This document shows positions 23,560 through 35,542 of a stretch of DNA of 64,000 nt, piece by piece. Position 1 is the stretch's first letter. Each line of letters starts with the position of its first letter. Source of the DNA: Homarus americanus (lineage: Eukaryota; Arthropoda; Malacostraca; Decapoda; Nephropidae); the NCBI RefSeq assembly GCF_018991925.1, contig NW_024732238.1, positions 7,618,623 to 7,682,622 on the forward strand. The letters are read 5' to 3'. The notes under the pieces are model-generated. The model ran no database searches. It saw nothing but the letters and a program-made list of their open reading frames with translations, and was not told where the DNA came from. Both the position numbers and the translations under genes were made by a program.

Positions 23560-24935
23560 TGGGGTGTGGAGTTCAGTGGGTGGGGGTGTGGGGAGTGGGT
23601 GGGTGGGTGGGGTGGGGCTGGGTGGGTGGGGTGTGGGTGGGGTGGGTGGGGTGAGTGAGTAGGTGGGTAGAGGTGTAGGAGGTAGGTAGGTGGGGTTAAG
23701 AATTGGCATGGGAGAATCAGGTGGGTGGGGTGTGAGGCAGGTAGGTAGGTGTGGGGTGTGGGGTGAGTGGGTGGAGGGTGTGGGGTGGTGGGGTGGAGGG
23801 GTGGTGGGAGGTGGGTGGGTGGGGTGTGGGAGGGTGGGTGGGTGGGGGGTGTGGGGGGCAGGTGGGTGGGTGGAGGGGTGTGGGGAGGTGGGTGGGGTGA
23901 TGGAGTGGGGTGGGAGGAGGGGGTATGGGTGGGTGGGGGAGAGGTGGAGTGGGTGGGTCTGGGGTGGGTGGGGTGTGGGGAGGTGGGATGGGAGTGGGTG
24001 TGGGGTGGGTGGGTGGGGTGTGGGGTGGGTGGGGGTGTGGGAGGTAGGTAGGTGCAGGGGTGTGGGGAGGTAGGTGGGGTAGAGGTGCCAGGGAGGTAGG
24101 TGGGTGGGGGACATGGGAGGTGGTGGGTGGGGTGTGGGAGGTGGTGGGTGGGTGTGGGAGGTGGGTGGGGTGTGGGAGGTGGATGGGTGGGGTGGGGTGG
24201 GTTGGGGTGGGTGGGGTGTGGGAGGTGGGTGGGGTGTGGGGTGGGTTGGGGGGTGTGGGAGGGTGGGTGGGGTGGGAGGGAGGGCCAGGTGGGGTGTGGG
24301 GTGCAGGTGGGTGGGGTGCGGATTGGGGTGGGTGGGTGGGGTGTGGGGTGGGTGGGTGGGTGTGGGAGGTTTAATGGTGGGGGAATTGGCTGGGAGGTAG
24401 GTGGAGGTGGGGGTGTGGGGAGGTAGGTGGAGTTGGGGGAACGGGAGGTGGGTAGGTGGGGGTGTGGGAGGTAGGTGTGTGGGGGTGTGGGGAGGTGGGT
24501 GGGTGGGGGGTGTGGGGTGTGGGTGGGAGGTGGGTGGGGTGTGGGGGGTAGGTGGGTGGGAGGGGTGTGGGAGGGTGGGTGGGTGGGTGGAGGGGGTGTG
24601 GGGGGTGGGTGGGTGGGTGGGGGTGTGGGGTGGGTGGGGGTGTGGGGGTGGGGTGTGGTGTGGGGGGTGGGGAGGGGGTGGGTGGGGTGTGGGGTGGGTG
24701 GGTGGGGTGGGTGGGTAGGTGGGGGTGTGGGTGTGGGTGTGGGGGTGTGTGGGGTGGGAAGAGTGTGGGTGGTGGGTGGGTGGGTGGGGTGTGGGAGGTG
24801 GGTGGGTTGGTGTGGGAGGTGGGTGGTGGAGACTGTGGGAGGTGGAGTGGAGTGGAACTGGGGTGGGTGGGTGGGTGTGGGAGGTGGTGGGTGGGTGTGT
24901 GGGTGGGTGGAGTTGGAGTGTGGGTGGGTGGGTGG
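23560..24935. repeat. G-rich minisatellite (GGTGGGTGGGGTGTGGGA)n
   Basis: The unit is about 17-20 bases, built from GGTGGGTGGGGTGTGGGA with GGTAGG variants. It differs from the preceding array in lacking the TCG dinucleotide and in containing GGAGGT. It is separated from that array by about 100 bases of more complex sequence (23455-23560). It resembles the array at 29.76-31.17 kb. Confidence 0.95.
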
Positions 24936-25938
24936 GATGTCATGTTTTTTGTTTGTATTTGCAATGTTCTGGTGTATAAAACATTTCTTTGTATGTTCAT
25001 TAGAGATGAAAAAAAAAATCAAATTTCAGCATGGTGCTCGTCACGGAACACCATATACCGTCTCATTTTTACTTTATCTGTAAGTGCGTTGACGTACAAG
25101 ACGGAAGGCATGGCAGATGACTGTCTCTGTGGATGTTAGGTATTCGGTAGATGGTATTATCATACTGACGCATCTGCTTTGATCAGCAGAATCATTCATA
25201 ACTATACATGGGATTAATCATATTACAGTCTATAAATCAGCTGGAAGTGGATGTCAGTGCAAAAGAATAAATAGATGTCAGTCATGAATGTAATGCATAG
25301 CGGACGTTCACTGAATATGTTTGAAGAACAATATGAGATTTCACCATGACAGGTAGTATACAGAGTGTCCATATATAGTAGAGGCGTGAGCATATCTGTC
25401 ATGAAGCACCAGGCAGGTATGTAGATGAGCACCATGGACCAAATATAGCAGTGACAGGTCCGTCAAGATAACAGGTATCACACGCCGTAAAACGTTCCCA
25501 GGAACTCTGAACCTTGACAGTATACATTTTAGCCTTGTATCCTCCTTGTCCTTGTGTAATCTTATAATATAGGAGTTGGTTCATTAAATATTGCTTTGTT
25601 TCAAACTAGGTTAAAAAAATCAATTACTGAATGGTGGCAGAGATGGGCATGCAATAATATCAAGGATTAGACAAGTGAAACAGGTGTGGGGTCAGTATAT
25701 GGCAGGAGACTAATGTTTGGAAGGGGAGCAGAGAGTGTTGTGCAAGTAAGCATGCCTACAAGTGACAAAAACATTCTGTGGAAGGAATAGCGGCCAAGAA
25801 TCAATATTTGAAAGTGAACGATGTGTAGACCAACTCTGTCAGAGTTTTGCGTGAGTGGCCCAAGACAAGTAGTGACATGGCTGGCATGATCTTCCCTTGC
25901 AAATGTGATGTTTAAACTCCAGGTACAGGTTTTATCTG

Positions 25939-25996
<58 letters not shown>

Positions 25997-26009
25997 CATG
26001 TGTGTGTGT

Positions 26010-26050
<41 letters not shown>

Positions 26051-26352
26051 TGTCAATAGCATGGGGCTGTGGGTTTGAGTGGGTTTTTGCATGGGGATGC
26101 AGACAGGGACTGGAAGTATGTGTGGGTGTGGATGGGGACCAGGGTGGGAGCGTTTCCAGAAGGATTCCAGAAAACATTGGGATGTTATCGTTTGTATATA
26201 GAAATAGGGTTCAGGTAAAGTGAACATTTTACAAAGTGTTATGATGAAGTTAATCGGTGATAGAAGATACATGAATTTAGTCAACTTAGTCCGTGTGAAA
26301 TACTTGAAGATATGCTCATGTTAACCTTACTGGGGCGACATGGGCAGTTAGT

Positions 26353-26390
<38 letters not shown>

Positions 26391-27570
26391 CGACCAATGT
26401 ATAGCAAACCTAACTTAAATAAATAATATTGTGCTGTAGATGAAAAAAAGAAGCAAGCACAGGTTAGAAACAAGAAAACAGGGAAAAAAAAAAAAAAGAA
26501 GCGAGGCCAGGGACATATAAAAACATAAAATTGGAGACAAAAAACAAGAATATGCAAATCACGCTCATGTGGGAGTCAGATGAAGGCTGTTTGATAATCT
26601 GACAGACATTATGGACATTATGGACATTACCCCGAATAAAGGCGGAGAAAATATTGGATCATGAGAGAGCATAATACTGGGGTAGAAGACGATTCAAGGA
26701 TTAGTTACACCATGGTGAACGTGAGTTCAGGGGTGAGCCTTGAGGCGTAGTGCAAGGGAGGAGGAGCAGCAGGTGGAGGTGGAGGGATGACGGCTGCAGT
26801 GAGATGCAAGCAGCAATATATGATGTTCAAGTCTTAAAACAAGCTAGTGGTTATCACCGAACAATATTGTCAAATGGTTTCAAATCTGAGTTGAATTCTC
26901 TTGGAAACAGGAAAGGGTGGGTCGTAGTCATAAAGACATGAGCTGATATAGGGACAGATGTGGAGTTAGGCACAGAGTGCAAAAGAGCAATGGAAATAAT
27001 TTGGAACCAGAGGGGAACTCGGGCGTTGCATATGTAGACGATGTGGCTCGTTATCAATGCAGAATGGTAGGCAGTGGCAAGAATTTGGGACCTTTGAAAA
27101 TCAAGTGGGGTTTGGATGGAAGGCTGACCAAAGTGCGGATCTCCGTTACAAAACAGTGCAATATATACACACAGAACACAAATAAAACGCAACGTCAGAA
27201 TGCACAGAAACAGAAACGTGTGTAGGGAAACATGAACACAGGGACATGCAACGCAAGTAACACAAGATAACAAACACATCTCAGCACAGCTGGTGGCCAA
27301 AAGTGTGTGTTGACAGGAGCCAGATCCACTGCCAATGCATGCAATAAAAGAAATGATGTAGACATAGCCAAGAGACACAAGGACACAGAGGTTCCCCAAA
27401 GCAAAAACATGAATTTGAACTTGGAAGCACATAACACAATTCTGATCTCATCCCATAAAATTGGACAGCACATATAACACATACATCCTCAGAGCCTATA
27501 AAATTGCTCTTCCCAAATCTCGTGTGCCTTGAATTATGTGTCTCTACTAAAACGTGAACTAAGGCAATAT
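24936..27570. other. Non-array spacer without recognised gene
   Basis: Complex sequence between two repeat arrays, including a GT microsatellite (25940-26053) and a CA microsatellite (26355-26388). Frames over 26.85-27.48 kb on the minus strand are Cys/Leu/Val-rich and lack a credible start or splice context. I see nothing identifiable. Confidence 0.5.
25940..26053. repeat. (TG)n microsatellite
   Basis: About 114 bases of TG with two small interruptions (ACA near 25996 and an extra G near 26011). It can adopt Z-DNA. The Cys-Val frames are artefacts. Confidence 0.95.
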
Positions 27571-27870
27571 GATAGAAACCTCAAACTATAACCAGGGGCG
27601 AACTCGTAACATTGGTTTGAATTAGACAAATTTCGATTTGGGCGCAAAATTAGTGGCATTGGTTTGGAAATACGATTGGTGAACAGGTGGAACAAGTTAC
27701 CAAACATCATCATTAGCTCAGATAAACTGCATGAAATAAACATAGGTTAGGATGGGATATATGAAAGACAATGGGGACAGATCATGGGACATTTTATACA
27801 ATTGTAGGTCAATAGAATTGGCTACGGTTTCCTCCGTTCTTGTGTTCTTATGTTCTTTAAGTTGTTGTTT
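27570..27870 (+). mobile_element. Non-LTR retrotransposon (LINE) 3' relic
   Basis: Around 27622-27740 a frame reads ELDKFRFGRKISG, then LEIRLVNRWNKLPN. This matches the (R)VVN.WN.LP motif found at the C-terminus of many animal CR1/RTE-type reverse transcriptase ORFs. It ends at a stop (TAG) and is followed by a TTCTTGTGTTCTTATGTTCT tail near 27836, a simple repeat typical of LINE 3' ends. Only the last ~40 codons remain readable. The family is inferred from memory. Confidence 0.6.
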
Positions 27871-27879
27871 GGAAATTGG

Positions 27880-29649
27880 TGAAATTGAGGTGGTGAAATT
27901 GGTGGTGAGTGTGAAACAGTAGCCCAATTTGTTGTTGTTGTTTTGATGTTGGTGGTGGTGGTGAGGTGAGGTGTGTTGGTGGCAGTAGTCTTTCCTGTTG
28001 TTGTTGTTGTTGTGAGTCGTGGTGTTGTTCTTGGTGTTGTTGTGTGTTGAGTAATTGGTGGTGGTAGTGTTGTTGTGTTGTTAGTGGTGGTGAGTGAGTA
28101 GTGAGTGTGTTATTTGTTGGTGGTGGTGTTGTTATTGGTGGTGGTGATGGTGGTAGTGTTGTGGTTGGTGGTGTTGGTGTTGTTGTTGTTGGTGCATTTG
28201 TTGAATTGGTGGTGAAACTGTTGATGTTGAATTGGTGGTGTTGTTGGTGGATGTTGTTGTTGGTGGTGAATTGGTGAGGTGTTATAGTTTAACGGTGGTG
28301 GGGTGATGAAATGTTGTGGTTGATTGAGGTGTTGGTGTTGTTCGTTTGTTGTTGTTTAAATTTGTTGGTGATTGAATTGAATTTGGCGCTGTTTGATTTG
28401 TTTGATTGATTGTGGATTGGCATTGTTGGTTGATTCGTTGGTGATTGGTGGGTGGCGCTGTTGACGGTCATTTGAAATTGGTTGATTGTTGTTGGTGTTG
28501 GTGAATTGGTGAGTCTATTATAGTTAGCGTTGAATTGGTGATAGTGTGGTTAGATTGGTGTTGGTGTTGTTTGATTTGTTGTTGTTTGGTGGTGGTGGCG
28601 CTGTTGTTGTTGATTGAGGTGGTGCTGTTGGTGTGTTGTTGTTGTTGTTAATTGGTGGTGGCGCTGTTGTTTGTTGGTGAATTGAATTAATTTGTTAGTT
28701 GTTTGCTGGTGGTGAATTGGTGGTGAATTGGTTTATTGAATTGGTGTTGTTGTTAGTGTTTGTGGATGTTTGTTTGTTGTTTGTTTGTTTGGTTGTTTAT
28801 TACGTGGTGGTGGTGGGGCGCTGTTGTTTGTTGGTGGTCAGATTATTGTTTGTTAAGATCGTTGAGTCATTGATTGAGGTGGTTGATTGAGGTAGTGTTT
28901 ATGAGTTGGTCAAGACGAATTTGATTGTTTGTTGTTGATTTGTTGTTGTTTGTTGTTAATTGGTGTTGAATTGGCGCTGTTGTTGTTGAATTGAATTGGT
29001 GTTGTTGGTGGTGGTGTTGATGTTGATGTGGTGGTGGGTGAGTAAGATGTTGTGGTTGGTCAAGATTGTTGAATTGATTGTTGTTGTTCGTTGTTTGTTG
29101 ATTTATTGAATTGGTGGTGGCGCTGACAATTTGTTGAATTGGTGGTGTTGTTGAAGATTGTTGCTATTGGTGAAATTGGTGGTGGTGGTTGTGGTGGTGT
29201 TGTTGTTAAGTGTTGTTATTGATCTTGTTTATTTATTTGAAGCTGTTCATTTGTTTCGTGTTGTTTATTGGTGGTGGTGGCGCTGTTGTTGTTGTTGAAT
29301 TGAATTATTTGTTGTTGATTGATGGAAGATATTTGTTGTTAATTGGAATTAAAGATTGGTGGTGTTTGTGGTTGAATTGAAAAGTTGTTTGGTGGTGAAT
29401 TGTTGTTGTTGTTGGTGTTAAGACAGGTGGGTGAATTTAATTGGTAGTGTTGGTGGCGATGGTGTTTGTTGTTGTTGGTGGGGTGTTGTTATTGGTGGTG
29501 ATGGCGCTGTTGTTGGTGGTGATGAGATGTTGTTGTTGGTGGTGTTGTTATTGGTGGTGGTGGTGGTAGTGTTATAGTTGCTGGTGGTGAGTGGTGATGG
29601 TGTTTTGTAGTTGGTGATGTTGGTGGTGTTGAAACTGACATGCTTCTAG
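27880..29649. repeat. GTT/GGT-rich array running into the assembly gap
   Basis: About 1.75 kb of GTTGTTGGTGGTG-type sequence with frequent GAATTGGTG phrases. A recurring GGCGCTGTTG phrase appears at roughly 28387, 28454, 28597, 28668, 28816, 28972, 29278 and 29503. It has no stable single period. The array stops at the run of N, so its true length is unknown. Confidence 0.9.
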
Positions 29650-29749
29650 NNNNNNNNNNNNNNNNNNNNNNNNNNNNNNNNNNNNNNNNNNNNNNNNNNN
29701 NNNNNNNNNNNNNNNNNNNNNNNNNNNNNNNNNNNNNNNNNNNNNNNNN
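29650..29749. other. Assembly gap (100 N)
   Basis: Exactly 100 N separate the GTT/GGT array from the next G-rich array. A gap of this round size is usually a placeholder of unknown length. Confidence 0.99.
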
Positions 29750-29759
29750 AAACACGCAC

Positions 29760-31170
29760 ACAGGTGGGGGTGTGATGCAGGGGGTGTGATGTAGGTGGGG
29801 GTGTGGGAGGTGGGGGGGTGATAGTAGGTGGTGGGGGGGTGGGAGGAGGTAGGTAGGGTGGGGAGGGGATAGGCTGTAGGTGGGGTGGAGTGGGAGGTGG
29901 GGGTGGGAGGTAGGTGGGTGTAGGGAGGCAGGGGGGAGTAGGTGGGGGTGGGGAGGCAGGTAGGTGGGGGTGTGGAGGTAGGTGGGGTGTGGGAGGTGGG
30001 GGTGGACAGGTGGGTGGGGGGGTGGGGGGGTGGGGAGGTAGGTGGTGGGGGGGGGCAGGTAGGTATGGGGGTGGGAGGTAGGTAGGTAGGGAGGGGTGTG
30101 GGAGGAGGTGGAGGGGGAGGTGTGGAGGCAGGTGGGTGGAGGTGGAGGGAGGGAGGAGGTAGGTAGGTGGGGGGTGGAAGGGAGGGTGGGGGTGTGGGAG
30201 GTGGTGGGCGGGGGGTGTGTGGAGGTGGTAAGCGGGGTGTGGGAGGCGGGGGTGTGGGAGGTAGGTGGGGGAGGTGGTGGGGGTGGGGAGGTGGGTAGGT
30301 GGGGGGTGGGGAGGGGTGGGGGTGGGGGGTGGGGGAGGGTAGGTGGGGGTGTGGGGGTGGGGGGTGTGGGAGGTAGGTAGGTGGGGGGAGGTGGGGGTGT
30401 GGGAGGTAGGGGTGGGGGGTGGCAGGGTGTGGAGGTGGGAGGGGTGGGAGGTGGGTGGGTGGGGGTGTGGGAGGAGGAGGGGGGGTGACAGGTGGGGTGT
30501 GGGATGTGGGTGGGTGGGGGGTGGGGGGGGCAGGGTGGGGGTGTGTTGACAGTGGGGGTGTGGGAGGTGGGGGTGTGGAGGCAGGCAGGTGGGGGTGATG
30601 CAGGTAGGTGGGGGGTGGAGGAGTGGGTGGTGTGTGATAGAGGTGGGTGGTGTGGGAGGAGGAAGGTGAGGGTGTGGGGAGGTAGGCAGGTGGGGGGTGT
30701 GGGGTGTGGTAGGTGGGGGTGTGGGAGGTGGCGGGGTGGGGGTGGGTGTGTAGGTGGGGGGTGTGGGGAGGTAGGTAGGTGGGGGTGTGGGAGGTAGGTA
30801 TGTGGGGGTGGGAGGTGGGTGTGGGGGGTGGGAGGTGTGTAGGTGGGGGGGTGGGAGGTAGGGAGGTGGGGGTGGGAGGTAGGTGAGGGTGGGGGGTGTG
30901 GGAGGGGAGGTGGGGGTGTGGGAGGTAGGTAGGTGGGGGGTGGGAGGTAGGTGGGTGGGGTGTGGGAGGTAGGTGGGGGTGGGAGGTGGGTGGGGTGTTG
31001 GAGGTAGGTGGTTGGGGTGTGGGAGGTAGGTGTGGTGGGGTGGGAGGTGTAGGTGGGGGTGGGAGGTAGGCAGGTGGGGGTGTGGGAGGTAGGCAGGTGG
31101 GGGGTGTGGAGGTAGGTAGGTGGGGGGTGGGAGGTAGGTAGGTAGGGGTGGGAGGTAGGTAGGTGGGGGG
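29760..31170. repeat. G-rich minisatellite (AGGTAGGTGGGGGTGTGGG)n
   Basis: Units of about 19 bases, built from AGGTAGGTGGGGGTGTGGG, repeat with much indel variation for 1.4 kb. The composition and core phrase resemble the 23.56-24.94 kb array. Pro-rich frames on the minus strand are artefacts of the repeat. Confidence 0.95.
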
Positions 31171-34100
31171 ATGGGTTAGGGGACGTTTGGAGAGGGCTGG
31201 GACAGGGTGTATGCCCTGCTGTGAACTGTGCTCAGTGTGTGAGTGGGTCAACATGTGCATGAGTGACGGCATGCACTTTTGTGAGGGTGTGGTGGCTGGG
31301 CAGGTGAGTACTGCGCATGGGCCTGTGTATCGATTCATTCACAAGTGTGGCAGGCTTCAGTCAAAACGGTAGAGGACTGGAGGGAGATATAAACCGGGGC
31401 GAGAGAGCCGGGGGCTGCCTGGCCAAGGAGGGGCGGACGCAGGGGTGTGGGCGAGTCAGCTGGTGTGCCCGCAACAACACATCACACACACACACCATGC
31501 TCAACACCACATCCCCGCCCTCTCCTGACTACCACTCTCCACATTCACACGGACAGTTGGAAAGGAACACAAATAACGGATTACAAAACCGCTACCCCTC
31601 GATTTTTATTTACTGTAATAGTTCGACCAGAGTTCGCTGTTACACCTGAGTTAGTCTATGAAGCATTGTAAATATTGCCAGGTTGACCCTTAACAGTGAA
31701 TCTATTAACCCACACTATAAGTGCATTATTTAGTACCCAATACCATCAGTAGAGTATGGGGGGGGGGGGTGCCGTATGAATAAGCACTTGTGCGACTACG
31801 ACCTCCGGCTACCCATGTTGTACAGTGCAGAAGTCCACCGCGCCACGCATAACACCGGCAGGTCAAAATGGTTTTCATTAATATACCAAATTATTTAATT
31901 CGAAAGCAGGTACTGTGTTGGTAATGCAGTATAGGCGAGCCAAGTCATCCAAAGTGTCTGTGCAAGACGTGAGGCACTGAGGCGGGCGGCAAGAACCAGG
32001 TCCTCCCTGCTCGCCTGCGCCGCACATCTGCCAGGGGAGGCGGAGGATTCAAGGGCGCTCTTTACACTCCTGCCTGCAAATACAACAGGCTACTAAGACG
32101 TTCGCACAAAGACCTGATCGATTATTTACTACATAGTAATCATATTTCTAGCACGTTCGATTACTCTTTTCAGGTGATAAGTTGGTCGTAATTTATCATG
32201 TGAATTGAAGTTGAAATAAAAAAAGAAATCACACGCCCCCTAACGTGCATTTCACTAGTTCCAAATAAAAGTGCATCGCGACGAAACTAAGACGAAGGTT
32301 ATGGAAAACGTTCGGCGAAGCGATCCGGGCTGTGTCGCCAAGACAGAGGTAGTGGCGCGCTCTCGTCCCCAGCCACTCTCACTACCGATCCTCCGCCATC
32401 ACAACAATAATGTAGCTCGTCCCAAGCTCTTCTCAGTGCCCACATGCCGCAGCTCTCGTCCCCAGACGCTCTCTTGGTCTCAACAAGAGGCTAAAGAATG
32501 AGACTGGCAACTAATATATATAAATATACTACCGACATATTACATGTATTTTTGCAAAGCATTATTTTTGCATAGATTTTACAATATATAAAACAAGTGG
32601 TTAATAAATAAAGCTCACGAAAACAAGAGAAGTTTAGCAAAATGTAAAAACAGACTATAACGAATTGGCAACTGTTGGAGGGTGCACCAACAAGGCAGCC
32701 AGCGGCACGACTCAACCTGCCAGATCAGACTAGGCAGTGGATAGCCTAACTCGCCCAGCTGTTGTGACCAGCTTGGTGAAACTAGTGTTAACAATATCTC
32801 GAAATGAATAAATCAGTGATTTACGAAGGCTACGTGTGACGTATAAAATGAGGAGGATAATGAAAATGTGCATTTCTGAAACAATAAATAGTGGTATGGT
32901 GCCGTACGACACCTGCTTCCTATGAGTAGCGCGAGGTTCGATGAAGCAACGGTACGGCGCTGCCAGACAGATAAAGGCGGCGACGGGAGCGGTCGTGGTG
33001 GTGAATCGCCCGACCCCGACATTACGGCTCCACCACCAACACCTTCACGATAAAGGTCTTCCACAAACAGTCGGTAACTGCAGCACCGTTTACTGTTTTG
33101 AAGCAAAATCCACATGGAGCGTATCCTTACTACACCATCATACTCTGGCAGATTGAAGCGTCGAGTATTCAGTGACCGAAGAGCCAGTCAAAAAGGCTTT
33201 GTCCTGTGGCTGTGCAACCCGCCTCTTCACACACACACACGTATGACTTGTCCTATAACACCCACTACCCGCTTCACAACACATCTACTTTTAAATTGTC
33301 GTACCACACGACAAACCCCACACCCTCACTACGAACAGACAATCCCCACCCTTAAGATCAAGTAAATACAAACGAAATTTAAAATCAGTAAAACCGGTAC
33401 ATGCCTGACTGTGTCCAAATTAAAAATCATAACCATAGGGCGTTATGGTGATATACAAAAGTCTTCTAATAACAATAACCACAGTAGTAGTATTGTATAA
33501 CCTCATAATACCAAACTATTTTATTCTCACTTTTCTCGGCCTCTATAAGCGAGCTTGACAAACCCCTTCAATGACTCCCACCAGATCCGCGCCTCAGTAT
33601 CACATGAAAAGGTGAGAGAAAGGGGAGGGGTGGAACCAACTTGTAAGGCCTCCAATGTCGACAAAACTCAAGGCTCTTCGTCATAATGACTCCTCCAGTA
33701 GGTTTGTGCACACGAGAAATAACGAGGAAGAAATCGAACGCCATAGCTCTTGATATTAACGAAAGGAGGTTGTAGAGGAAGGGGGCGTGGCAGACAGAGG
33801 GGAGGAGGAGGCCGAGCATACCGTAGTTGCCGCCAGATTCCCAAGTGCGCCATCGACCTTTCTTCCACACAGTAGTTTATGCCAGTCAGGTGAACTTGTG
33901 GGGTAAGAGAGCGCACGCACTCACACACACATCACTGGTCTTATTTACCCTCTTACTATAACAACAGGGGCCAGAGGCAGCTACTCCACTCGTACATATA
34001 ACCACGTCTTTCACTACAACGCTACGCACAGCCGAGATCGTGGGGGGAGTGTTATCAAGTTCACGGCCAGCCTGTTACACTTTTGTAATAGGCCTAAAAG

Positions 34101-34985
34101 TTACATAATACCTCGTAGGGGTCATAAAACGTTCACAGCCACCCCGCGCAGCATTTATGTCCGCATATCTACCATACACACCAGCTGGGTGATAACACAC
34201 ACAACCTGGGTGATCACCTTTAACACACTATTGGAGGCGACCACCCTTCGCAATGTGGGGAGGGAGGAGGGGTTGACCACACACACAGAAGACTGTCCTC
34301 ATGCGACACACAAGGAAGCGAGATTTTACCGTCAAAACGGGTGATGTTTATACCCGATACAAACACACACAAAAAGGTCGATTTTTTCCCCTACACACAA
34401 ACACAAGGGCCAACCAACACCCATTCACACACGGGGAACTACCACCTCCACACAACAAGGAACATCTATACATCTACTAATAGAAAAGGAATAACATATT
34501 TCACGAACGAACGAGAAAGAGTGAGAACCTCCACCTCTCCCAACCCAATGCCCAGGACAGGTTGGTGGTGCAGGTGGTCGTCGTGTTATTTACCGCCGCC
34601 AGGAGGAGGAGGAGGAGGATATCAGTGTGGCAGTGCGTCACTCACTGCCACACGCACGTCGGGGATAAACCTATTAACGACCCCACCCCCCCCCCAAAAA
34701 AAAGAACGCACTATATGACGCCCACCGTTTCGTCAGCCTCCCTCCCTAACGTCCGCTTGACCTTTCCCGACAAGACAAACAGTGCCATTAACGGATAAGT
34801 AATATACTGTACTGGATGCTACTATAGTGTGCGGTCTAACAAGATATTTAAATTTGATTAGGTCATGTCAGGTCAAGTTAGCGCGGCACACCCTTTTATT
34901 CTTCAGTAATTAGTAATACAATATAGCAATCGTGTGATGGTATTTTGAGCTATTTCCTTCTCAACAAACTAATAATTTTAAAAGC
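31171..34985. other. Intergenic or 5'-intronic sequence with CpG-richer patches
   Basis: GC and CpG content rise relative to 1-18 kb. There is a TATAAA at 31388-31393 followed by GC-rich sequence, and other CpG-richer spots at about 31970-32060 and 32930-33030. No reading frame is convincing. Parts may be the Sin3A 5' region. Confidence 0.35.
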
Positions 34986-34989
34986 CAAT

Positions 34990-35010
34990 GAGAGAGAGAG
35001 AGAGAGAGAG
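34990..35010. repeat. (GA)n microsatellite
   Basis: A short perfect GA run next to a ~20-bp tandem array. Confidence 0.9.
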
Positions 35011-35117
35011 AATCGCGCAAAAAGGTAAAAAAAATACGCTATAAAAAATCCCGGGTTGACCTTGTGGCTGAAACAATAAGAGTATGAACCAAAAATCAGA
35101 TAGCATATACATAAAAT

Positions 35118-35277
35118 ACCGGTTCATAAATAACATTACCGGTTCATAAAGCACAATACCGGTCCATAAATAACATTACCGGTTCACAAATAACATTGCC
35201 GGTCCATAAATAACATTGCAGGGCCATAAATAACATTACCGGTTCACAAATAACATTGCCGGTCGATAAATAACACG
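35118..35277. repeat. Tandem array of eight 20-bp units (ACCGGTTCATAAATAACATT)
   Basis: Eight contiguous units of exactly 20 bases with a few substitutions. Most carry a CCGGT core (ACCGGT or GCCGGT). There are no spacers, so it is not a CRISPR array. The following 200 bases (35280-35480) are a looser GTTAGGTTAAATTAG-type repeat. Confidence 0.93.
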
Positions 35278-35499
35278 AAACCGGTATATGGGGTAGGTTA
35301 AATTAAGTTAGTGATAGATTAAAAGAGGTTATTTTAGATACACTAGTGTTAGGTGTAAGTTACATTTGTTAGGTTAGTGTTAGGTTAAATTAAATTAGTG
35401 TTGGATTAAATTAGGTTAGTGTTAGGCTATGTTAGATTAAGCTAGTGTTAGATTAGTATTAAATTAGATAAATTAGGTTAAATGACCACTAAGGACGCT

Positions 35500-35542
35500 T
35501 AATGACCAGGTAAAATAAGCTTGGGGGGGGAGCGGCCTAATC
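35500..35542. mobile_element. Palindromic repeat, degraded half copy
   Basis: It reads TTAATGACCAGGTAAAATAA then GCTTGGGG and GGCCTAATCA, corresponding to the right arm of the palindromic family with mismatches. It follows the TTAGGTTAAATTA-rich tract, matching the central block of the family. Confidence 0.35.

Noticed and set aside
23487..25022. Pro/Thr/His-rich frame of about 500 codons on minus
   Set aside because: Translation of the minisatellite; no start context, splice sites or non-repetitive segment.
25932..26284. Cys-Val and Thr-His repeat frames
   Set aside because: Translation of the TG/CA microsatellite.
26854..27482. Minus frames of 192 and 95 codons, Cys/Leu/Val-rich and membrane-like
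   Set aside because: Overlap each other in different phases, lack a good start or splice signals, and are in low-complexity CA/TG-rich sequence.
29572..31338. Pro-rich frame spanning the N run
   Set aside because: It crosses the assembly gap and consists of array translation.
31388..31393. TATAAA followed by GC-rich sequence as a core promoter
   Set aside because: A single hexamer with no supported exon downstream is not enough to call a promoter.
35118..35277. CRISPR array
   Set aside because: The 20-bp units are contiguous without spacers and the context is an animal genome.
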